Below, piece by piece: positions 25,426-30,824 of a stretch of DNA of 30,824 bases. The first letter of the stretch is position 1; every line of letters begins with the position of its first letter. The notes beneath the pieces were generated by a model. The model was not told the origin of the DNA. It saw only the letters and a program-made list of their open reading frames with translations, and made no database searches. Both the position numbers and the translations under genes were made by a program. This DNA is from Phellopilus nigrolimitatus. Taxonomy: Eukaryota > Basidiomycota > Agaricomycetes > Hymenochaetales > Hymenochaetaceae. The stretch covers positions 1-30,824 of the forward strand of contig JAJOHG010000303.1 of the NCBI GenBank assembly GCA_021029095.1, given 5' to 3'.

Positions 25426-28400
25426 CTACTTAAGACCATACTCCTGCAGCATATCCATCCACTGCCTATCTGTATTGGCAGGCACTGTCTGCGGGGTAAT
25501 GCCACCACCATCCGCCACTGCCTGTCGTCTCATATCACCGAAGTCTAGCAGAATACTGTCATCGAAATGTAACGATTGCGATTGAGGGAAGGCAAAAGCT
25601 GCAGACGCAGCTTGGTGCGACATATCATCCGTCGGAAAAGACGGATAGCTGCTCTGCCACAAGTTCACCAGCGCCAGCTCCTGGGCGGAGAATTCCAGGT
25701 CCATCTCGGCGACGCCGATATTCACTTGTTCCTGACAGACGCCCTGACTACTACTGCCCTCGAACGAGGGTGCGAAAGGCGATCCGACATTCGCAACTCG
25801 TGGATCGAGTCCTGACTCAAGGAACACCTCGATCGCTCGTTCTTCGTCTCTCGTAACTCGTTGATAGTCGTACTTCATCGTCAGACTGGTCTTCCCACCA
25901 AGGCGATCAAGCCCGTCGTCTGCGACCACCGCAGGGCGTTGCAGCTCACCATTCGCAGCTGCTTGCTGGCTCTGAGCAAGCACGTCCCTTGCCTGGTCGC
26001 GAAATTTCATCATAGGCGCCTGAGAGTAGATGAACACTTAACCCGGCAAATTAAGATTGTAGACAACATACCAGATTCCTCTGGGCGTTTTTATTAGTAG
26101 TCGATGCCACTTCGAGAATCTCGCATACGGTGCTGAGCTTGTCCATAGCTGGGAGTGCGAGCTTAGACATGGGAGCGCGCGTAACGAGGAGGCACATCAC
26201 AATCTGGAAAGGACGAACGTCGTCAGCCAGCTTAAATGCATTTCATGGCGGATGGAGACCTGCGCACAGCGGAGGATACAGCGCTCGCAAAGTTCCCACC
26301 ATCCCTCGTTATTATAGTCGGAAGCTGTCAAAAGAGTTCTAGAACGTAAATAAGATAACAAAAAAGAAGGAACTGACTTACTTGATGGTACATCGATTTC
26401 AGACAGGAGATAATGCGGAAGGCGCTGCGGTAGCAAGCTATCACTGAAGGGTAAAACCTGCTTTTTGATAAATCTGCGAGGCGCTCATCAAGAGCAAGGA
26501 TCAAGTATCCGCGATGAAGATAAAAAAACACTGCATCATTCTAGTCAGAATTGCCTCGAGCAGACATAGTCAATGCAGCCGAATAGACAAACTCGATTCT
26601 TGAAGACGTAAGGCCTCCCATCGCTGCATTTTCACCCTGGGCGATAATTTGGCATTCTCCTCCTCGTTTTGCGTGATCTTGAGCCAGTCCGGCATGGTTA
26701 CGGTTTGCTCACGGACTTTCCGATCAATGCCCAAAACGGCGCCGTAGGTCGGTACAACACACCCAAAGACTTGCTCACAGAAGGTGCCGATGAATTTGAC
26801 GAACTCTATCTTCCATCGCCAGACTTCAGATATTTGTTATTAAAAAATGAGAGGAACACTGAATGGTACTGAAGAAAGCGCCTACAATTAGGTTGATCAG
26901 CATCGCTTTCCACAGTTTCATGTTCTTCGGGTATTGGGCAATCTACAAAGACAGCCGTGATGGAGGAAGGCCGTCCCATCGAGAAACTCTGATTATCGAG
27001 TTGTCAGCTTAGCTGGTATCGTATAAAAAATAAGCATGACTGCACAATTGTGGCATCGAGAGTGTACAATTGCCAGAATGTGGCATGCCTGCGTGCAGCG
27101 GTCCGCCCTTCCAATTTCCACTGTGAGCTGTCACGATCTAGCAGAGTAGATAAATTTCAATAAACGAAGGTACTGTAGAAGTGTCATTGCGCACGTAGAC
27201 CCATCTGTACGTAAAATACAAGATGAGAACGGCCCATCATATGAAAGACGAACTAAATATTCACTCACACTAAAAGCTAGTTTGATGGCGATTCCCATGA
27301 TGGGCCAAGCTCGCATGCTCCCTTGCGGCGAGTCGCTGAACTCAAGGTATCTTACCATTTGTATCTAAAGTCGTCTAAATTCGAAGTCCAGGTTATCGAC
27401 AAGAAATGCCCACCACAGATTGCACTGCGGCCAGGGTGGTATTCTCAACGGGTGACTTGAATGACAGAGCTGCGCGTGCAAGATGATAGTAGTTGTCCGC
27501 CTCCGGTGCGTAGGCCGGACGTGTGGTATCCCAGAGTACTCCTAAAGAAAAGACCATAAAAAGAAGCGAGATGTTGTGGGCACAAAACCTGCGTGAGTCC
27601 GGGAGCGGAACGTATATGGGTACTTTGTAGTGTCAAGGCAAAGTATGATAAATGCTCTGCTAAAATACGTATGATGAGAAATAGGACAGACCAAGGAGTT
27701 CGTCGTATATCTGCTGCCGTGTTATGCACGGCCTCTATGGTAGAAGTGTCAACAGATCAGAAAAGGACAGCAAAGTCATTGAATCGAATCACGCACAACC
27801 ATTTGTCAAATTCCAGAAACACCTCCGATAGCGTACAAGCCACGTCAAAGGGTGGCAAGAACGGGAAAAGCGCGTCGCAGATATCAAATTTTCCGTCCAT
27901 GCATGAGATTGGTGCCTCAGGCCATGCATTCTCATAGAATTCGGGAGGTAAACTCCGATGTTCCGTTATCAATTCCTTTCCCTTCTTTCACACAGCTTAG
28001 TGCGACATAAGCAATGCGTTCAATCTTATGGCAAACCTGCAGTAAGAACTGCCAATTTCGGTCAATATTGAGCTCCTCCGAGTTTCAGAGTAATGATGAG
28101 TCGCTCACATCGGCTCGGGCGGTTTGTCCAAGAAAGTGCATCTCCCCGTTCTGCCCAATGGATAATGTACCTACGAGAACTCAGCATTAGTGGGAAAAAA
28201 GGGAGTTTAAGAAAGCTCGTTACCAGATGCATCTGTTTTCAATATTGGGCGGCCGCTATTGTCACTTCCTTCGGATGGTCGAGAACGACCTGTCTCAGAA
28301 GGTCCCACATTGTCATTCCCTTCTTTCTGTTCCAGTAACTGGTCCTTGATATCGAGGAGATCCTTCTGCAGTAAAGGGTGTGGTTCTGCGGAAACACTGG

Positions 28401-28947
28401 ATTGCATTGACCCCAGAGCACTTTCTAGATGTCGGATTTTGACTATGAGCGAGTCGATGTCATCGTGGAGTTCCTTCGTGTCAGAAAGGACTAAACTGCC
28501 CATTCGCAGAGTCAGCGAATAAAAGTTAGGATACCCGGAACTCTCAAGCCTACCGGTTTCCCCTCCCTTGAGTCAACGAGCCTATATTTATACCATTTCA
28601 GTCTATCTATTAAAAGGGTAAACAATTAATTAATAGATATCATTTTACCGTCTGGACATATAACGGAGCATCCTCTTTTTGCACAATTATCACAAGGCAC
28701 CTTACAGAAGACAGAATGGCCTTCAGCGGGACTTCGAAACCCAGAGAATTAACCTACCTTGCGGTCACATCTCAGCTTGAGCCTAGATACGAAGATGTTT
28801 AGCACGTCAACTTTAATGCCGATCCCACGGGGAATTGCATCCTTATGTGTGTTCTATCATTCAGTTGACCTCACCTCCGACATTCCGCGCATGAGACAGG
28901 TCGGCGTCCGGGGCGCTTTTTGATTTTAGGAGTGTTGCCTCCTGCAT
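25426..28947 (-). CDS. Zn2Cys6 fungal-specific transcription factor
   Basis: Nuclear regulator with an N-terminal binuclear zinc cluster and a fungal_trans middle domain. First exons: 28947-28874, 28782-28758, 28700-28649, 28581-28554, 28495-28224, 28170-28109. Translation gives SCAECRRLKLRCDRKVPCDNC and then AKRGCSVICPDGSL, i.e. Cx2Cx6Cx5Cx2Cx8C, followed by GRGNRLVLSDTKELHDD and a heptad-like dimerisation coiled coil. A block GTLSIGQNGEMHFLGQTA is typical of the basidiomycete family. Middle-domain exons are recognised around 27543-27430 (RPAYAPEADNYYHLARAALS), 27360-27270 (AWPIMGIAIKLAFS), 27135-27040 (RRHATFWQLYTLDA) and 26990-26890 (SFSMGRPSSI). The last exon, from about 26019, ends QEYGLK at 25426. 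Some internal splice sites (27730-27550, 26890-26040) are not resolved, so total length is not given. Target genes are unknown. Confidence 0.9.
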
Positions 28948-30824
28948 GATCTTCAGTCAGCATCGAAAGCCAATTGAAGGTCATGAGAGACAAGAGAGCC
29001 CGTTTTTTAGAAGGCCAGAACGCTGCTTACTGATCATTATAGTTGGCTATTTTCAGGGCGTACCGAATTGCTTCCCAAAGCCCGAGCCGTTGACAAGACG
29101 TCCTACATGTACATGTAGATGGGACTTTCGACATGTCTAGAGCCGAAAAGGCAAAATAATCTTACATAGCAATGAGCTGTTACTAAGCAAGCTCGACGCA
29201 CACCAACGGTCAGATCGACTGTTCTTCACGAGCCTCAAATTTCCCCAAAGCACCTCGTTTTCTCATGTTCCGTCAAAGTCTTTATCTGTCTCGGATTTCT
29301 TGTCTCGGCTCAAACCAAACCAAATATTCCGTACTGGGAAGTCATTTCCCGGTTGGTCGGCAAATCGAGAATTCGTTTGCCCAAGCATTCTTTGAGGTCC
29401 GAAAACTATCGTGATTATTTTGAACTTGGGCAGATCGATTGATTGAAGTTCTGAACGGACAATGGACACTCCCCTACACCTTTTGTAGCAATATGGAGAT
29501 CTAGGCCAAGTTAAGGTGAGCTCTATATTTATCAACTTCACAGCGCAAGTCGCACGCCAATGCTTGTTCTATTTCCTCACGAGGATCTTGCTTGAGTTTA
29601 GAGGGAATTAATCGGCTTATATACTTCATGACTTCGTCTCCGACTATGTGGAACTTCTGCCTCCAGGCAGGGGGTTCGGAACTCAGAAACAGAGAGCAGC
29701 TGTACGGTATAACTTCGTCCGCTACGGTCGGGCGATGATAAGCCAAAATGCAACAGTTGTGTTACCCACCCAATCGGCGCATTTCAAATTTCAATTACAC
29801 GTTATTAGCAACCATAAATCAGGTCAAGGAAACGCGCGGTCTGGATACGTGCGCGTCTAGACAGACCTCTGGCATAGAAGATACGGGATTTTATTCAGCG
29901 AATGCTCATGCAGAGGCGCGAATCTCTGATCTTAGGAATTCAGACATATTTGTGGGGCTCTCCAGGCGCTGACATGGAACGTAGGAACATTGGTGTCTGA
30001 CCCGCCCTCATGTTAGCAGGCTTCAGCTCTAGCGTTCCTCGGAACTTTGCGTCCTTGCGATTTTGATCTAGCGCTGCACTCTCTGCCTATAGACGAAAGT
30101 CTTCGGCATCGTCCTCGTTGTTCAGCATATCCTCTGACTAACAATAGCATCTGACTCGTCCTCATGTTAGCAGACTTCAGCTCAAGCGCCCCCTTTGAAT
30201 TGTTTCTCTTATGGTTCATGATTCTATCGTGATGCGCTCTCCATCTCTGCCGACACACAAGAGTTGGACTAGTCACCCTCGCTCTCCAGCACATCCTCTG
30301 ATCTGAATTCCTCTTGCCACTTGCCTGTCTTTGCCCCTCCTGCGCTTTATTTTATTCAACGACGTCTCGCTTCTCGCTTCCCACTGTTCACAATAAAGAT
30401 AACCCTCAACTCAACCCTTCCACTGCGCACCCTTCAACAGCATATTTGGACGTGTTGCAAGTCCTGTGCGCAGGACACAATCTCTGTTGGAGAATGTTTC
30501 ATAAATCTTCTTTGTTTAACGATTCAAGATATTTCAGAGATACAAGACGATATCCTCCGACTCGCCATTGCGTGTTTCCTTATACAATGCCATCTTGATC
30601 ATTCACACAGAACGACGAATACGCAAATCCGTCAAAATTTAATATCGCATTTCTGACTCGTTGGAAACCTATAATAGACCAACTCGTCAACCATTACAAG
30701 TGAAACAATAAAGGTCTTGTTCAGCTCAACCCCGCGTCTTTCTTCTCCTTCGCCGCGTAGCTCATGAGTGCCTTCAAAACGACTCGCCTTGTCTGATATA
30801 TAGTTCAGCGTGTTTAGTACTTAG
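28948..30824. other. Intergenic region upstream of the zinc-cluster factor
   Basis: About 1.9 kb to the window end. It includes the presumed promoter of the transcription factor and an imperfect direct repeat at 29996-30304. Two adjoining minus-strand open frames (29746-29501 and 29541-29263) could be exons of an unknown small gene, but no conserved motif or clear splice structure supports this. Confidence 0.45.
29996..30304. repeat. Imperfect direct repeat, two units of ~155 bp
   Basis: Unit 1 starts at 29996 and unit 2 at 30150. Both begin TCTGACYCGYCCTCATGTTA followed by GCAG-CTTCAGCTC-AGCG, and both end near a CAGCAYATCCTCTGA element (about 30123 and 30287). The middles differ and unit 2 is about 10 bases longer. 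No coding capacity recognised. Confidence 0.75.

Overview
The window looks like nuclear DNA of a wood-decay basidiomycete (Agaricomycetes, probably a white-rot polypore). The genes are cut by many short GT-AG introns of about 50-60 nt. Two copies of a secreted class II heme peroxidase of the manganese-peroxidase type are present. The zinc-cluster regulator has a DNA-binding domain typical of basidiomycetes. Species cannot be read from the sequence.

Layout. 58-2765 (-): alanyl-tRNA synthetase, cut off at its C-terminal end by the window edge, with a one-base frameshift in a C5 run and an upstream start that could make a mitochondrial form. About 3268-6670 and 15964-19397: two arms of a 3.4 kb inverted repeat, each holding one intact manganese peroxidase gene (4609-6120 + and 18026-16514 -). 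The two genes have the same eight-exon structure and differ at only two residues out of 370. The 9.3 kb between the arms holds about 4.9 kb with no recognisable gene and then a divergent G-protein alpha subunit (11582-15180 +, 14 exons, 536 aa). 22514-19501 (-): ribosome biogenesis factor TSR1. 24109-25332 (+): a membrane protein with a Vps3844 C-terminal domain. 28947-25426 (-): a Zn2Cys6 transcription factor with a fungal-specific middle domain. 28948-30824 holds no confident gene but has an imperfect direct repeat.

How the genes relate. AlaRS and TSR1 are housekeeping translation and ribosome genes. The peroxidases are extracellular lignin-degrading enzymes and form a recent inverted duplication. 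No operon-like organisation is expected or seen. The regulator and the G-alpha are signalling genes that happen to be neighbours; nothing here ties them to peroxidase expression.

The most interesting observations are: (1) the inverted peroxidase duplication, near-identical inside and decaying outward, flanking a G-protein gene; (2) the degenerate G-alpha, with Ala at the catalytic switch II Gln position, altered G1 and G5 motifs and a large low-complexity insert; (3) a 9-nt microexon followed by a GC-AG intron inside switch II of that gene; (4) the frameshift and the dual start of the AlaRS gene. Exon boundaries were derived by hand from splice consensus, reading frame and family alignment. 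For AlaRS, the peroxidases, G-alpha, TSR1 and the Vps3844 gene, every phase closes; in AlaRS it closes only if the extra C is discounted.
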